Part shown: piece after piece, positions 53,132-61,992 of the stretch
Layout: each line of letters starts with the position of its first letter
Numbering within the stretch: position 1 is the stretch's first letter
Virus record (IMG/VR): IMGVR_UViG_3300030101_003107
Location: 1-63,999 of that record
DNA: 63,999 bases
Source: a virus
Direction: 5' to 3' (one strand)
Notes under the pieces: model-generated
What the model was told of the DNA's origin: nothing
The model's database searches: none
The model's input: only the letters and a program-made list of their open reading frames with translations
Made by a program: the position numbers and the translations under genes

Positions 53132-53880
53132 AACAATACGATTCAAATAATTTTAGCAGGTATAAAAAAGATGTTAAAGCATCTCAACCTAAAAATAAAG
53201 ACTGGCAACACTATAGTAGAGATGAACTTATAGTTAAATTTCTACCTCTTGTAGAAAATATAGCTAGAAAGTTTAATGATGGTGATGCTGCATCTGGCGT
53301 TATGTCGTTAAGTGATTGTATACAATTTGGTAATATTGGACTAACTAAAGCTGTTGATAAAATTATTTGGTCAACAATAACTGAGTCTAAAGATCCTGAA
53401 AGAACTATAAAATCTTATTTATCTAAAAGAATACGAGGCGCAATACGTAGAGCCACAGACGCTAATCGTAGTGGCATGCGTATACCAGAACATAAACTAA
53501 ATGATATACGTAAAAACTTTGAAAATGAAGATAATTCAAAGTTATTTTTTAACTCTATGTTTGAAAGTATAGACAAACAGTTAGACGATGAAAACTCTTA
53601 TTTATATCAAATCGAAGATACTTCAAAAGATCCAATGAGAAAAGAAAAGTTACACGCTGTAATAAGAGATATTATGCTTAAGCATTTAACTGACAAAGAA
53701 TATCATGTTATAAGACTAAGCTATGGTTTAGGTTGTGATAAAATATCTGCAAAACAAATAGCAGAAAAACTTGATATGAAAGGTAGTAGCTCTTATGTTC
53801 GTGTTTCTCAATTAAAAAAGCAAGCGATTGAAAAACTTAGAAATGTTTTAGATCACTCGCAAGTGACTGATTATCTGTAA
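53128..53880 (+). CDS. Sigma-70-like transcription factor
   Basis: 250 aa. Region 2 is visible as LSDCIQFGNIGLTKAVDKII followed by SYLSKRIRGAIRRATD (core-binding and -10-recognition helices), and region 4 as LTDKEYHVIRLSYGL...ISAKQIAEKLDMKGSSSYVRVSQLKKQAI, with a helix-turn-helix for promoter contact. Region 3 is shortened and charged (~120-165). It likely redirects the host RNA polymerase to phage promoters, with the seven-copy early element as first suspect. It is followed by a 61-bp gap. Confidence 0.85.
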   Translation: MKQYDSNNFSRYKKDVKASQPKNKDWQHYSRDELIVKFLPLVENIARKFNDGDAASGVMSLSDCIQFGNIGLTKAVDKIIWSTITESKDPERTIKSYLSKRIRGAIRRATDANRSGMRIPEHKLNDIRKNFENEDNSKLFFNSMFESIDKQLDDENSYLYQIEDTSKDPMRKEKLHAVIRDIMLKHLTDKEYHVIRLSYGLGCDKISAKQIAEKLDMKGSSSYVRVSQLKKQAIEKLRNVLDHSQVTDYL

Positions 53881-53941
53881 GTTACTCATTAAATATTAAC
53901 TGTTATATGTAATTATATATATACACTAAACCAATATACCG

Positions 53942-54484
53942 ATGACAGATTTAACTAAAAAACTAGCTGATGTACAGACTAAGTTAAAAGCAAAAAAGTC
54001 TTCATATAATAGCTTTGGTAAATACTATTTCCGTAAAGCTGAAGACATCCTTGAAGGTGTAAAGCCTTTTTTATTACAACATAATATTTACGTTACAGTA
54101 TCAGAAGAACTAATCGCTACAGATCCAGTTCCAATGATAAAGTCGACCGCTACAATTAGCGACGGCCAAAATGCTATACACGCCACCGCAGTAGTAGGCG
54201 TTGATATGCAACAAAAAGGTATGCAGACTGCCCAACAGTTTGGCGCAGCATCTACATACGCAAAAAAGTATGCACTTGGCAATTTATTTTTAATTGATGA
54301 CACTGAAGACGCTGACGCAACAAACAATCATGGCAAAGCAGCTCAAGTTACCACAAAGCCTAAAGCTAAAATAACTAAAGAGCAAATGACTAAAGCACTA
54401 GATTTTGTTAAAAACGGCGGATCAGTTGATGCTATTAAAAAGAAATATGAATTAACCGCAGCTCAAATCAAACAATTGGCATAA
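53942..54484 (+). CDS. erf: ERF-family single-strand annealing protein
   Basis: 180 aa. The ERF pattern is clear: LADVQTKLKAKKSSYNSFGK, YYFRKAEDILEGVKPFL, TATISDGQNAIHATAVVGVD and MQTAQQFGAASTYAKKYALG (the GxxxTYxRRYAL-type motif). The C-terminus has a short helical domain (KPKAKITKEQMTKALDFVKN). It anneals ssDNA in recombination with the exonuclease whose ATG overlaps its stop. The upstream 61-bp gap may contain a promoter. Confidence 0.9.
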   Translation: MTDLTKKLADVQTKLKAKKSSYNSFGKYYFRKAEDILEGVKPFLLQHNIYVTVSEELIATDPVPMIKSTATISDGQNAIHATAVVGVDMQQKGMQTAQQFGAASTYAKKYALGNLFLIDDTEDADATNNHGKAAQVTTKPKAKITKEQMTKALDFVKNGGSVDAIKKKYELTAAQIKQLA

Positions 54485-55215
54485 TGAAAGAAGTTTACGA
54501 AAAACTAAGAGAAGACGAGCATTACTATGGCGACTTTGGCAAACAGTTTCTTAGCAACTCTGACATATCTGTTTTGTTAAAAAATCCTAAAGATCTGCAC
54601 AAGCCTAAGCCTAGTAGTCCGGCTCTCTTGGTTGGCGGTTATTTTCACACTGCAATACTTGAACCTGACAAGTTAAATAGGTTTAAAATAGTTGAAGCTA
54701 CAACACGTAATACAAAAGCTTATAAAGAAATATCAGAAGGTGAACTATGTTTATTACAGCATGAAGTTGACAAGATACAGCTGATGACAGAAGCTATACA
54801 AAACAATGATGTGTGTAGAGACTTAATTAAACCTATACTTGGCGAGGTTGACTATGAAGAGCCACGTGTACAAAAAATCCACGGTCAAATGTGGAAAGGC
54901 AAAGCTGATGTAATTAATCATGAAGAAAAATTAGTTATAGACCTTAAAACTACAAGTGACATAGATAAGTTTCAATGGTCAGCTAATAAGTTTAATTATG
55001 ACAGCCAAGCCTTTATTTATAGCACTCTATTTGGCTATGAGATGTTATTTATTGTTATTGATAAAGAAACACATCAAATAGGTTTGTTTGATTGTTCGCC
55101 TGACTTTTATGCTAAAGGCGAAGACAAAGTGCGTAGAGCTTGTGACGCATACGAGTTATTCTATCAAACAGATAATTTTGACCACAAGCAACATTTATTA
55201 ACTAAAACCCTTTAA
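54484..55215 (+). CDS. PD-(D/E)XK exonuclease (RecE/DUF3799-like)
   Basis: 243 aa. The core shows HTAILEPDK, WKGKADVINHEEKLVIDLKT (GKxD and IDLKT of the PD-(D/E)XK fold) and a QAFIYSTLFGYEMLFIVIDK strand-helix, as in RecB/lambda-exonuclease-type and DUF3799 proteins. It degrades dsDNA ends to expose ssDNA for ERF. The two genes overlap (TAATG), a standard recombination pair. Confidence 0.85.
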   Translation: MKEVYEKLREDEHYYGDFGKQFLSNSDISVLLKNPKDLHKPKPSSPALLVGGYFHTAILEPDKLNRFKIVEATTRNTKAYKEISEGELCLLQHEVDKIQLMTEAIQNNDVCRDLIKPILGEVDYEEPRVQKIHGQMWKGKADVINHEEKLVIDLKTTSDIDKFQWSANKFNYDSQAFIYSTLFGYEMLFIVIDKETHQIGLFDCSPDFYAKGEDKVRRACDAYELFYQTDNFDHKQHLLTKTL

Positions 55216-55219
55216 ACCA

Positions 55220-55387
55220 ATGCCTAGAACTAAATCTAGAATTTGTGATGTTTCAGGAATTAAAACATCAGAAAATAATTTTTACAAAAATCAAAGCCAC
55301 GTAAAAGCTGTAGATAATCTGCGTAGATCAAGTGGTGCTACTAAATCACAGATGCAGCGTATGTTTCACCAAATAAATAATTACTAA
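55220..55387 (+). CDS. 55-aa early protein, unknown
   Basis: 55 aa, basic (PRTKSRICDVSGIKTSENNF), single Cys, no known domain. Its stop abuts the start of the SSB-like gene. It resembles short DNA-binding inserts in recombination operons, but this is a guess. Confidence 0.55.
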   Translation: MPRTKSRICDVSGIKTSENNFYKNQSHVKAVDNLRRSSGATKSQMQRMFHQINNY

Positions 55388-55696
55388 ATGGCAAGTATTA
55401 TTAAAACGAGTATCAACCTCAACGATATACCTAAAGACAAGATCTATGTCGGTAAAAAAGGTAAGTATTTACCAATAACAATTACGCTCAACGACGAGCC
55501 TGATCAGTTTGGTAATCAAGGCCCAGTTGTTGTTGAACAAACAAAAGAAGAGCGTGATGCTAAGGCGCCGAAGACATACCTTGGCAATGTTAAAGTTGTG
55601 TGGACAAACGGTACAAACGTTGATACTGCGCCACGTGATAACCAACCAGCTGCACCAGCTCCGGCACCTGTGGCTGATGAAGATTTACCGTTTTAA
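55388..55696 (+). CDS. SSB-like protein with acidic DEDLPF tip
   Basis: 102 aa. The first 75 residues are beta-rich (KGKYLPITITLNDEPDQFGN; LGNVKVVWTNGTN), followed by a Pro/Ala-rich linker (NQPAAPAPAPVA) and a terminal DEDLPF. Bacterial SSB proteins end in a very similar acidic tip (DDDIPF) that binds partner proteins. Position between exonuclease and primase-helicase fits an ssDNA-binding role. The OB fold is inferred only. Confidence 0.65.
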   Translation: MASIIKTSINLNDIPKDKIYVGKKGKYLPITITLNDEPDQFGNQGPVVVEQTKEERDAKAPKTYLGNVKVVWTNGTNVDTAPRDNQPAAPAPAPVADEDLPF

Positions 55697-55699
55697 TAA

Positions 55700-57415
55700 A
55701 TGAACGTACAGGAAAGAGAGATCAATGGATTTACGATTGACCAGTTCAATCAGTATGGCCTAGAAGTTGGGAAGACACAGGGTATATGCCCTACGTGTTC
55801 TCACACTAGGAAACCTGAAAATAGGAAAGCTAAATGTGCTTCTTATGATTGGGAACGTGGTCTTGGTACCTGTCATAACTGTAACACTAGTTTTCAACTT
55901 CACACTTATAAGCGTAAAGGAAACAGCGAGAAGGTTTATATTAGACCTAAGCAAAGTCTTGCACCGAATATGAGTGAGAAAGTTGAAGGCTGGTTTAAAG
56001 ATCGCGGTATATCATCAGCTTCCCTTCGTGACTTAAACGTTACCACAGGTGAAGAATATATGCCGCAGACAGGTAAGTCTGAGAATACCATTCAATTTAA
56101 CTATTACATGGGCGATCAACTCATAAACGTTAAATACCGTGATGGCCGTAAGAATTTTAAACTGTACAAAGGTGCAGAGAAAATATTTTACAACATTAAC
56201 AGTATTGTCGGTTATGACGCTTGTGTCATAGTTGAAGGTGAAATGGACGTGCTTGCAATGCACGAAGCGGGAGTTAAAAACGTTATATCAGTACCTAACG
56301 GTGCTACGTTAAACTCAAACAATCTCGATTATTTAGATAATTGCATAGACTATTTTGATGACAAAGAAAAGATTATATTAGCAGTTGATGCTGATGAGCC
56401 TGGCCAAGCTCTAAGACAAGAATTTATTCGTCGTCTTGGTGCTGAAGTTTGTTATCTAGTCGATTTCGAGGACTGTAAAGACGCAAACGATTATTTAGTT
56501 AAGTATGGAGCTAAAAAGCTCAGAGATGTAATTGATAACGTTAGGCCTGTACCTCTTGAGGGCGTGTCTACATTAAGAGATATTGAAGATGAACTTAAAG
56601 ACTTTGTTAAAAACGGGTTTAAGCCCGGCTTTCAAATCGGACTTAAAAACTTTGATAATGTTTTCTCTACTTACACCGGTCAGTTTATTACTGTTACTGG
56701 CGTACCCAGTAGCGGCAAGTCTGACTTTGTTGACCAAATGGTTGTGGGCTATAATCAACTATACGGTTGGAAAACTGCGTATGCTAGTCCAGAAAACCAA
56801 CCAGTGTATTTACACGCGCACAAACTAATGCGTAAACATTGGCAAGACATGCCAGCTGTAGGCGATATTGGCGGTGATAAATGGCATCAAGTTACTGAAC
56901 ATGTTAATGACAACTACTTCTTTATTGATATGGATAAATATAATTTAGAAGCTGTATTACGTAAAGGCGCTGAGCTTGTTAAACGTAAAGGTATTAAATG
57001 TTTAGTTCTCGATCCATTTAATAAGATCAGAGATGTTAATGCACACTCAGATGACGTCAACCGTTATACAATGGATTATCTAGCTAAGATCGAGGCTTTT
57101 TGTAAGAAGTATGATGTACTAACATTTATTGTAGCGCATCCTACTAAAATGTACAAAGGCCAAGACGGTAAAATGGAAGAGCCAACGATGTATAACATTA
57201 AAGGCGGTGGTGAGTGGTACGATGCTAGTTATCATGGCTTGCTAGTTCATAGAGATTATGAAGCTAAAACAACTAAAGTTAAAGTGCTTAAAGTTAAGTT
57301 TCAAAACCTTGGTGAAAACGGCGCTGAGTCTTTCTTTACATGGGAGCCACGATCTGGTAGCTTTGTACCTCACGTTACATCTGAAGCAGAAGCTGAGCCA
57401 ATGCCTTGGGAATAA
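55700..57415 (+). CDS. T7 gp4-type primase-helicase
   Basis: 571 aa. Zinc-binding primase motif (ICPTCSHTR, then KCASYDW and TCHNC, ~residues 29-60); TOPRIM (VEGEMDVLAMHEAG, ~175-190, and ILAVDADEPGQA, ~225-245); RecA-type helicase core with Walker A GVPSSGKS (~335-342), ending in an acidic tail (EAEAEPMPWE). It unwinds the fork and makes primers. With no DNA polymerase in the genome, it presumably works with the host polymerase. Confidence 0.9.
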   Translation: MNVQEREINGFTIDQFNQYGLEVGKTQGICPTCSHTRKPENRKAKCASYDWERGLGTCHNCNTSFQLHTYKRKGNSEKVYIRPKQSLAPNMSEKVEGWFKDRGISSASLRDLNVTTGEEYMPQTGKSENTIQFNYYMGDQLINVKYRDGRKNFKLYKGAEKIFYNINSIVGYDACVIVEGEMDVLAMHEAGVKNVISVPNGATLNSNNLDYLDNCIDYFDDKEKIILAVDADEPGQALRQEFIRRLGAEVCYLVDFEDCKDANDYLVKYGAKKLRDVIDNVRPVPLEGVSTLRDIEDELKDFVKNGFKPGFQIGLKNFDNVFSTYTGQFITVTGVPSSGKSDFVDQMVVGYNQLYGWKTAYASPENQPVYLHAHKLMRKHWQDMPAVGDIGGDKWHQVTEHVNDNYFFIDMDKYNLEAVLRKGAELVKRKGIKCLVLDPFNKIRDVNAHSDDVNRYTMDYLAKIEAFCKKYDVLTFIVAHPTKMYKGQDGKMEEPTMYNIKGGGEWYDASYHGLLVHRDYEAKTTKVKVLKVKFQNLGENGAESFFTWEPRSGSFVPHVTSEAEAEPMPWE

Positions 57416-57678
57416 TGGCTAAGAGTAAGCCTTTTAAACCTGGACTTCGACCTCTTTCAAAATTAGAATCTAAAATGATACAATGGTGTTTAGACAACAG
57501 CATAGCTTGTTGTGTTATACCTGCTCCAAAATATACAAATTGGGGCGAAGATTACTGTGTTGAAATAGTAATTAATGGTAAGTCAAACTTTAGTCCTAAT
57601 TTTAAAAAGCAAGAAGTATTAGAAAAACAAATTGAATATTATAAATACTATTATGACAAATACAATAAAACAACTTGA
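57415..57678 (+). CDS. 87-aa early protein, unknown
   Basis: 87 aa from the ATG at 57415, which overlaps the primase-helicase stop. Basic, with CLDNSIACCVIPAPKYTNWG (Cys-rich) and a Tyr/Lys tail. No family recognised. The in-frame codon at 57406 is rejected because it would overlap the helicase by 10 bp. Confidence 0.55.
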   Translation: MAKSKPFKPGLRPLSKLESKMIQWCLDNSIACCVIPAPKYTNWGEDYCVEIVINGKSNFSPNFKKQEVLEKQIEYYKYYYDKYNKTT

Positions 57679-57790
57679 TTATAAAACAATAGCAATGAGC
57701 CGCAATGGCAAAACTAAAATACTTACTAAGCGTATTAGTACTTTAGGTTTAAAATCATGGTATAATATTAAAGGCGAAATTTATGCATAA
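57653..57790 (+). CDS. 45-aa basic protein
   Basis: 45 aa (MSRNGKTKILTKRISTLGLK), basic and coupled on both sides: it overlaps the preceding gene by 26 bp and the thymidylate synthase-like gene by 8 bp. The central segment resembles short basic pieces in marine phages; unknown role. Confidence 0.45.
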   Translation: MTNTIKQLDYKTIAMSRNGKTKILTKRISTLGLKSWYNIKGEIYA

Positions 57791-58460
57791 TAATTTCAAA
57801 ACAGCTAATGAAGCTTTTCATGATTTATACTGGCGTATTGTTCGCGATGGCGTAGACTTTGCTGGAACTAAAGCATTATTTAACGCTGGGTTTTATATTG
57901 AAAATCCTGCATTAAACGATATTAAAGATAGTAAAGTTAAACGTAACTGGTCTATAGATTATGCTGAGGCTGAGTGGCAGTGGTATTTATCTGGCGATCG
58001 TAACATAGCTAAGCTTGGCGAGTTATACGGTAAAGTACCAGCTATATGGAAACGTATGGCTGATGAGTATGATGAAGTAAACTCTAATTACGGTTGGCAA
58101 TGGAAAAGACTACATCAACTAGATAAAGTAATTACTATGCTACGTAGTAATCCTGAAACTAGACAAGCTGCAATATCAATATATGACGGTAAAGAAATAA
58201 GCCAGTACAAGTATGATACACCATGTACATACGCTGTACAGTTTACAGTACTAGATAATAAGCTTAATATGTCTGTTGTAATGCGATCTAATGATCTCTG
58301 GTATGGTTTTTGTAATGATCAGTATCAGTTTTCAAACTTGCAGCTATTAGTTGCTCAGAAGACAGGATATGACGTTGGTACATATTATCATTTTGCGCAT
58401 AACTTACACTTGTATAATGATAAATTACCAGAAGATAAAACTAGAAACTTTCACAAATGA
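57783..58460 (+). CDS. Thymidylate synthase / dCMP hydroxymethylase-like enzyme
   Basis: 225 aa, shorter than ThyA (264). The active-site region is TPCTYAVQF with the catalytic Cys (residue ~140) but lacking the usual His after it. It is followed by RSNDLWYGFCNDQYQFSNLQ, where the residue aligned to the dUMP-selecting Asn (Asn177 in E. coli ThyA) is Asp, as in T4 dCMP hydroxymethylase. The C-terminal HFAHNLHLYND corresponds to the His/Tyr pair that holds the sugar. It may make dTMP or hydroxymethyl-dCMP, pointing to possible cytosine modification in the phage DNA. Confidence 0.75.
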   Translation: MHNNFKTANEAFHDLYWRIVRDGVDFAGTKALFNAGFYIENPALNDIKDSKVKRNWSIDYAEAEWQWYLSGDRNIAKLGELYGKVPAIWKRMADEYDEVNSNYGWQWKRLHQLDKVITMLRSNPETRQAAISIYDGKEISQYKYDTPCTYAVQFTVLDNKLNMSVVMRSNDLWYGFCNDQYQFSNLQLLVAQKTGYDVGTYYHFAHNLHLYNDKLPEDKTRNFHK

Positions 58461-59260
58461 CGTATGCAATATACCATATACCGGGTGTAAAAATAGGTGT
58501 AACAAACAACATTAAAAGTAGAGTTGAAGAGCAACAAGGCTATAAGCCTAGCGAGTATGAAATACTAGAAATGTCTGACGATATAAATTATATATCTAGA
58601 CGTGAGTTGTATTTACAAGAGCGTTACGGCTATAGAGTTGACAGACAACTATACAAAGAATTATTTAATAACAATTTTATAAAATTAAACAATATGGATA
58701 TAAATGTAACTGAAATGACTACAACATTTCCGTGTCCAGTTAACAAGTTAAAAGGCAGGCTTATGGACAACTTAGGTATGACCTGGGAAACAGATGCTGG
58801 TAAAGTAATGATTACAAAAGAATCTATTAAATGGGTAATGAACAATGTTAAATCATCACAATATACTAACGATAGATGCTATGTATATAACAAGGCTTTT
58901 GCTAGATGGTTTGATAACAATAACCCGTTTGAAGAAACTTGCGATACATACTGCGATGATTGTGGCGATAATATATTTGAGTGTATCAGAATGTGGGCAG
59001 ATGAACGCGGCTTATACGATAAAGGCGATCCAAAAACACAATACATTAAGCTAATGGAAGAGACTGGCGAGATCGGTAGAGCTATATTAAAAGATGACAC
59101 AGCTGAAATAATCGATGGTATTGGCGATGCTGTAGTTGTATTAACTAATCTAGCTGAACTATGCGGCGTACCTATTGAAGAGTGTATACAAGAAGCTTAT
59201 AATGTTATTAGTAAGCGTAAAGGTAAAATGATTAACGGAACATTTGTAAAATATGAGTAG
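58457..59260 (+). CDS. GIY-YIG-like / MazG-like fusion protein
   Basis: 267 aa. Residues ~1-70 resemble a GIY-YIG nuclease-type fold (YAIYHIPGVKIGVTNNIKSR). The centre is unassigned, with a Cys cluster (CDTYCDDCGDNIFEC, ~165-180). The C-terminal ~75 residues are MazG-type: LMEETGEIGRAILK followed by EIIDGIGDAVVV, giving the ExxE...ExxD metal site. MazG-like enzymes hydrolyse nucleoside triphosphates. It overlaps the thymidylate synthase-like gene by four bases, in keeping with nucleotide-pool control. Confidence 0.7.
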   Translation: MTYAIYHIPGVKIGVTNNIKSRVEEQQGYKPSEYEILEMSDDINYISRRELYLQERYGYRVDRQLYKELFNNNFIKLNNMDINVTEMTTTFPCPVNKLKGRLMDNLGMTWETDAGKVMITKESIKWVMNNVKSSQYTNDRCYVYNKAFARWFDNNNPFEETCDTYCDDCGDNIFECIRMWADERGLYDKGDPKTQYIKLMEETGEIGRAILKDDTAEIIDGIGDAVVVLTNLAELCGVPIEECIQEAYNVISKRKGKMINGTFVKYE

Positions 59261-59564
59261 TAGAGAAATATATGACGGTATGGACGGCGTAACAACACGC
59301 ACGTTTAAATTTAGAGATCCTGTAGTTGATAATGTGTGTAGAGAGTTTGTAAAACGATCTGATGCTGGCTACAAAAAATACGGTTCGACACTTGATGATG
59401 AACGTAGACTTGGTATGAAAAACCTACAAGGCTATTTAAAAGATGTACAAGAAGAGCTAATGGATGCTATATTGTATATACAAGCTGCACGTGAAGAACT
59501 TCAAGACTTATCTGAGGAAGCTTTGATTAATAAGTTTGATGATGATGAGAAAGAAGCGTACTAA
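59253..59564 (+). CDS. All-alpha NTP-pyrophosphohydrolase-like protein
   Basis: 103 aa. VCREFVKRSDAGYKKYGSTL and LKDVQEELMDAILYIQAARE form the helix bundle seen in a short phage family of all-alpha NTP pyrophosphohydrolases, with an E-E-x-x-D pair. It overlaps the MazG fusion by 8 bp. Substrate unknown. Confidence 0.65.
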   Translation: MSSREIYDGMDGVTTRTFKFRDPVVDNVCREFVKRSDAGYKKYGSTLDDERRLGMKNLQGYLKDVQEELMDAILYIQAAREELQDLSEEALINKFDDDEKEAY

Positions 59565-59988
59565 AAAAAGAGGTCCAGTTAGAGCTAAACGCGTAAGACA
59601 AGACGGTATTAACTTTGCTTCAGGGCTAGAGCGCTATATGTATCTAGCTCTGAAAAAAGCAAAGATCAAAGCTGTATACGAAGGTGAAACTTACATTGTA
59701 CAAGAAGGCTTTGAGTTTATGCAATCAGCTTACGAAAAACAAGCTAATGGTAAGGGCGAATATAAAAACAGAGGAAATAAAAAAATACTACCAGTTAAAT
59801 ATACTCCAGACTTTGTTGGTAAGGACTTTATAATAGAGTGTAAAGGTCGAGCAAACGAAAGTTTTCCAATGCGATGGAAAATGTTTAAAAAGTACGTAAA
59901 AGAAAATTTACCACATGTAACTTTATATAAACCTCAAAATCAAAAAGACTGCGACGAAACAATTAAACTTATTCAAAATGAAAAATGA
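59539..59988 (+). CDS. DUF1064 PD-(D/E)XK nuclease
   Basis: 149 aa from the first ATG of a run of three (59539, 59542, 59545). The basic N-terminus is followed by INFASGLERYMYLALKKAKI and KYTPDFVGKDFIIECKGRAN, the S-x-x-E...PDF...E-x-K layout of DUF1064 proteins, which act like phage endonuclease I / Holliday-junction resolvases. It could debranch DNA before packaging. The start within the ATG run is uncertain. Confidence 0.75.
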   Translation: MMMRKKRTKKRGPVRAKRVRQDGINFASGLERYMYLALKKAKIKAVYEGETYIVQEGFEFMQSAYEKQANGKGEYKNRGNKKILPVKYTPDFVGKDFIIECKGRANESFPMRWKMFKKYVKENLPHVTLYKPQNQKDCDETIKLIQNEK

Positions 59989-60115
59989 TTGGGAGTTAAG
60001 CTTTGGAACTTTTCCAGGCATATTGTTTGGCGTGAGAACATATAAAGAAAATTTAAGAGACAATCACGTGTTATACCTAGGTTTCTTAGACGTTTGTTTA
60101 ACAATATATAAATAA
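59978..60115 (+). CDS. 45-aa conserved early protein
   Basis: 45 aa (WELSFGTFPGILFGVRTYKE; VLYLGFLDVCLTIYK). The pattern WE-S-G-PG-LFG-RTY plus a hydrophobic end is recurrent in marine phages, with no known role. It overlaps the nuclease by 11 bp. Confidence 0.6.
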   Translation: MKNDWELSFGTFPGILFGVRTYKENLRDNHVLYLGFLDVCLTIYK

Positions 60116-60122
60116 AAATAAT

Positions 60123-61976
60123 ATGAATAACATACTATCAGACATTACTGTTCACATGAAGTATGCTAAGTATATTCCAGAGCTTAATCGCCGGGAAACT
60201 TGGACTGAGCTTGTTGATCGTAATGTAGCAATGCATAAAAAGAAATACCCTAACCTAATAGACCAAATAGATGAAGCATATAAGTTTGTATATGATAAAA
60301 AAGTTTTACCAAGCATGCGATCATTACAGTTTGCAGGTAAGCCTATTGAAATATCCCCTAATCGCTTATACAACTGTAGTTATTTGCCTGCTGATAGTGT
60401 CGACGCTTTTAATGAAATAATGTTTTTACTTCTATCTGGTTGTGGCGTAGGCTACTCAGTACAACAGCATCATATTAAAAAGCTACCAGCTATTATTAAG
60501 CCGTTTGACAAACGTAGTAGACGTTTTGTTATTGGCGACAGTATTGAAGGCTGGTCTGACGCTGTTAAAGTATTAATAAAATCTTATTTAGGTAACAAAC
60601 GTACGTCTAAAATAGTATTTGATTATACAGACATAAGACCTAAAGGCGCAAGACTTGTAACGTCAGGTGGTAAAGCACCTGGTCCACAACCATTAAAAGA
60701 GTGTTTAACTAAAATAGAAGGAATATTAAATGATAAAAAAGATAGCACAATACTTACCTCACTTGAGGTCCATGATATTATATGCCATATTGCTGACGCT
60801 GTTCTTGCTGGTGGCATACGCCGCGCAGCTTTAATTGCTTTGTTTTCAGCTTACGATGAAGACATGATAGCTTGTAAGTCTGGTAGTTGGTGGGAGTTAA
60901 ATCCACAACGCGGTAGAGCTAATAACTCAGCTGTACTTATGAGACATAAAATAACTAAAGACTTTTTTATAGACCTATGGAAACGTGTTGAGTTATCTGG
61001 CGCAGGTGAACCTGGTATATATTTAAATAACGATAAAGACTGGGGTACAAATCCATGCTGCGAAATAGCTTTACGTCCGTTTCAGTTTTGTAACTTGTGT
61101 GAAGTAAACGTATCTGATCTTGAAAGTCAAAATGATTTAAACGAAAGAGTTAAAGCCGCAGCGTTTATAGGTACGTTACAAGCTAGTTACACTGACTTTC
61201 ATTATTTAAGAGAAATATGGAAAGAGACAACAGAAAAAGACGCGCTTATAGGTGTGTCAATGACAGGGATAGGGAGTGCCGCTGTGCTCCAGCTGGATAT
61301 GAAGGCAGCTGCAAGTATCGTAAAAAGAGAGAACACGAGAGTAGCAAAGCTATTGGGCATAAACAAAAGCGCTAGATGTACAACTGTAAAACCTGCAGGG
61401 ACGACTTCTCTGGTGCTAGGAACATCATCTGGTATTCACGCGTGGCATAATGATTATTATGTCCGTAGGATGCGCGTAGGAAAGAACGAGGCTATATATA
61501 CATATCTTAATATTAATCACCCTGAACTAATTGAAGATGAGTACTTCAGACCTCATGATACGGCCGTTATATCTGTACCGCAAAAAGCACCTGATAATTC
61601 TATACTTAGAACTGAGTCGCCGTTTGATACACTTGACCGTGTTAAGCGTGTAGCTACTGAGTGGGTTAAGCCAGGTCACAGAGCTGGTAGTAATACACAT
61701 AATGTATCTGCAACAATATCGTTAAAAGATAATGAGTGGGAGGCTGCTGGCGAGTGGATGTGGTTAAATAAAGATTATTATAACGGTTTATCTGTATTGC
61801 CTTACAATGGCGGTACGTACACTCAAGCTCCGTTTGAGGACATTAGCGAAGCTGAGTTTAATAAAATGTCCAAAGTATTATCTGAAGTTGACTTAACAAA
61901 AGTTATTGAAACTGATGATAACACAGATCTATCAGGCGAGCTTGCTTGTGCTGGTGGCAACTGTGAAATTGTTTAA
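60123..61976 (+). CDS. nrdJ: Class II (B12-dependent) ribonucleotide reductase
   Basis: 617 aa. Characteristic pieces: LPSMRSLQFAGKPIE, SGCGVGYSVQQHH, NPCCEIALRPFQFCNLCEVN (radical/active-site Cys region), KPAGTTSLVLGTSSGIHAWH, and a C-terminal redox tail (CAGGNCEIV). No small subunit or flavodoxin-like partner is encoded, as expected for adenosylcobalamin-dependent class II enzymes. It converts ribonucleotides to deoxyribonucleotides for phage DNA. The host must supply B12. Confidence 0.9.
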   Translation: MNNILSDITVHMKYAKYIPELNRRETWTELVDRNVAMHKKKYPNLIDQIDEAYKFVYDKKVLPSMRSLQFAGKPIEISPNRLYNCSYLPADSVDAFNEIMFLLLSGCGVGYSVQQHHIKKLPAIIKPFDKRSRRFVIGDSIEGWSDAVKVLIKSYLGNKRTSKIVFDYTDIRPKGARLVTSGGKAPGPQPLKECLTKIEGILNDKKDSTILTSLEVHDIICHIADAVLAGGIRRAALIALFSAYDEDMIACKSGSWWELNPQRGRANNSAVLMRHKITKDFFIDLWKRVELSGAGEPGIYLNNDKDWGTNPCCEIALRPFQFCNLCEVNVSDLESQNDLNERVKAAAFIGTLQASYTDFHYLREIWKETTEKDALIGVSMTGIGSAAVLQLDMKAAASIVKRENTRVAKLLGINKSARCTTVKPAGTTSLVLGTSSGIHAWHNDYYVRRMRVGKNEAIYTYLNINHPELIEDEYFRPHDTAVISVPQKAPDNSILRTESPFDTLDRVKRVATEWVKPGHRAGSNTHNVSATISLKDNEWEAAGEWMWLNKDYYNGLSVLPYNGGTYTQAPFEDISEAEFNKMSKVLSEVDLTKVIETDDNTDLSGELACAGGNCEIV

Positions 61977-61992
61977 TTAAATTTTATTTACT

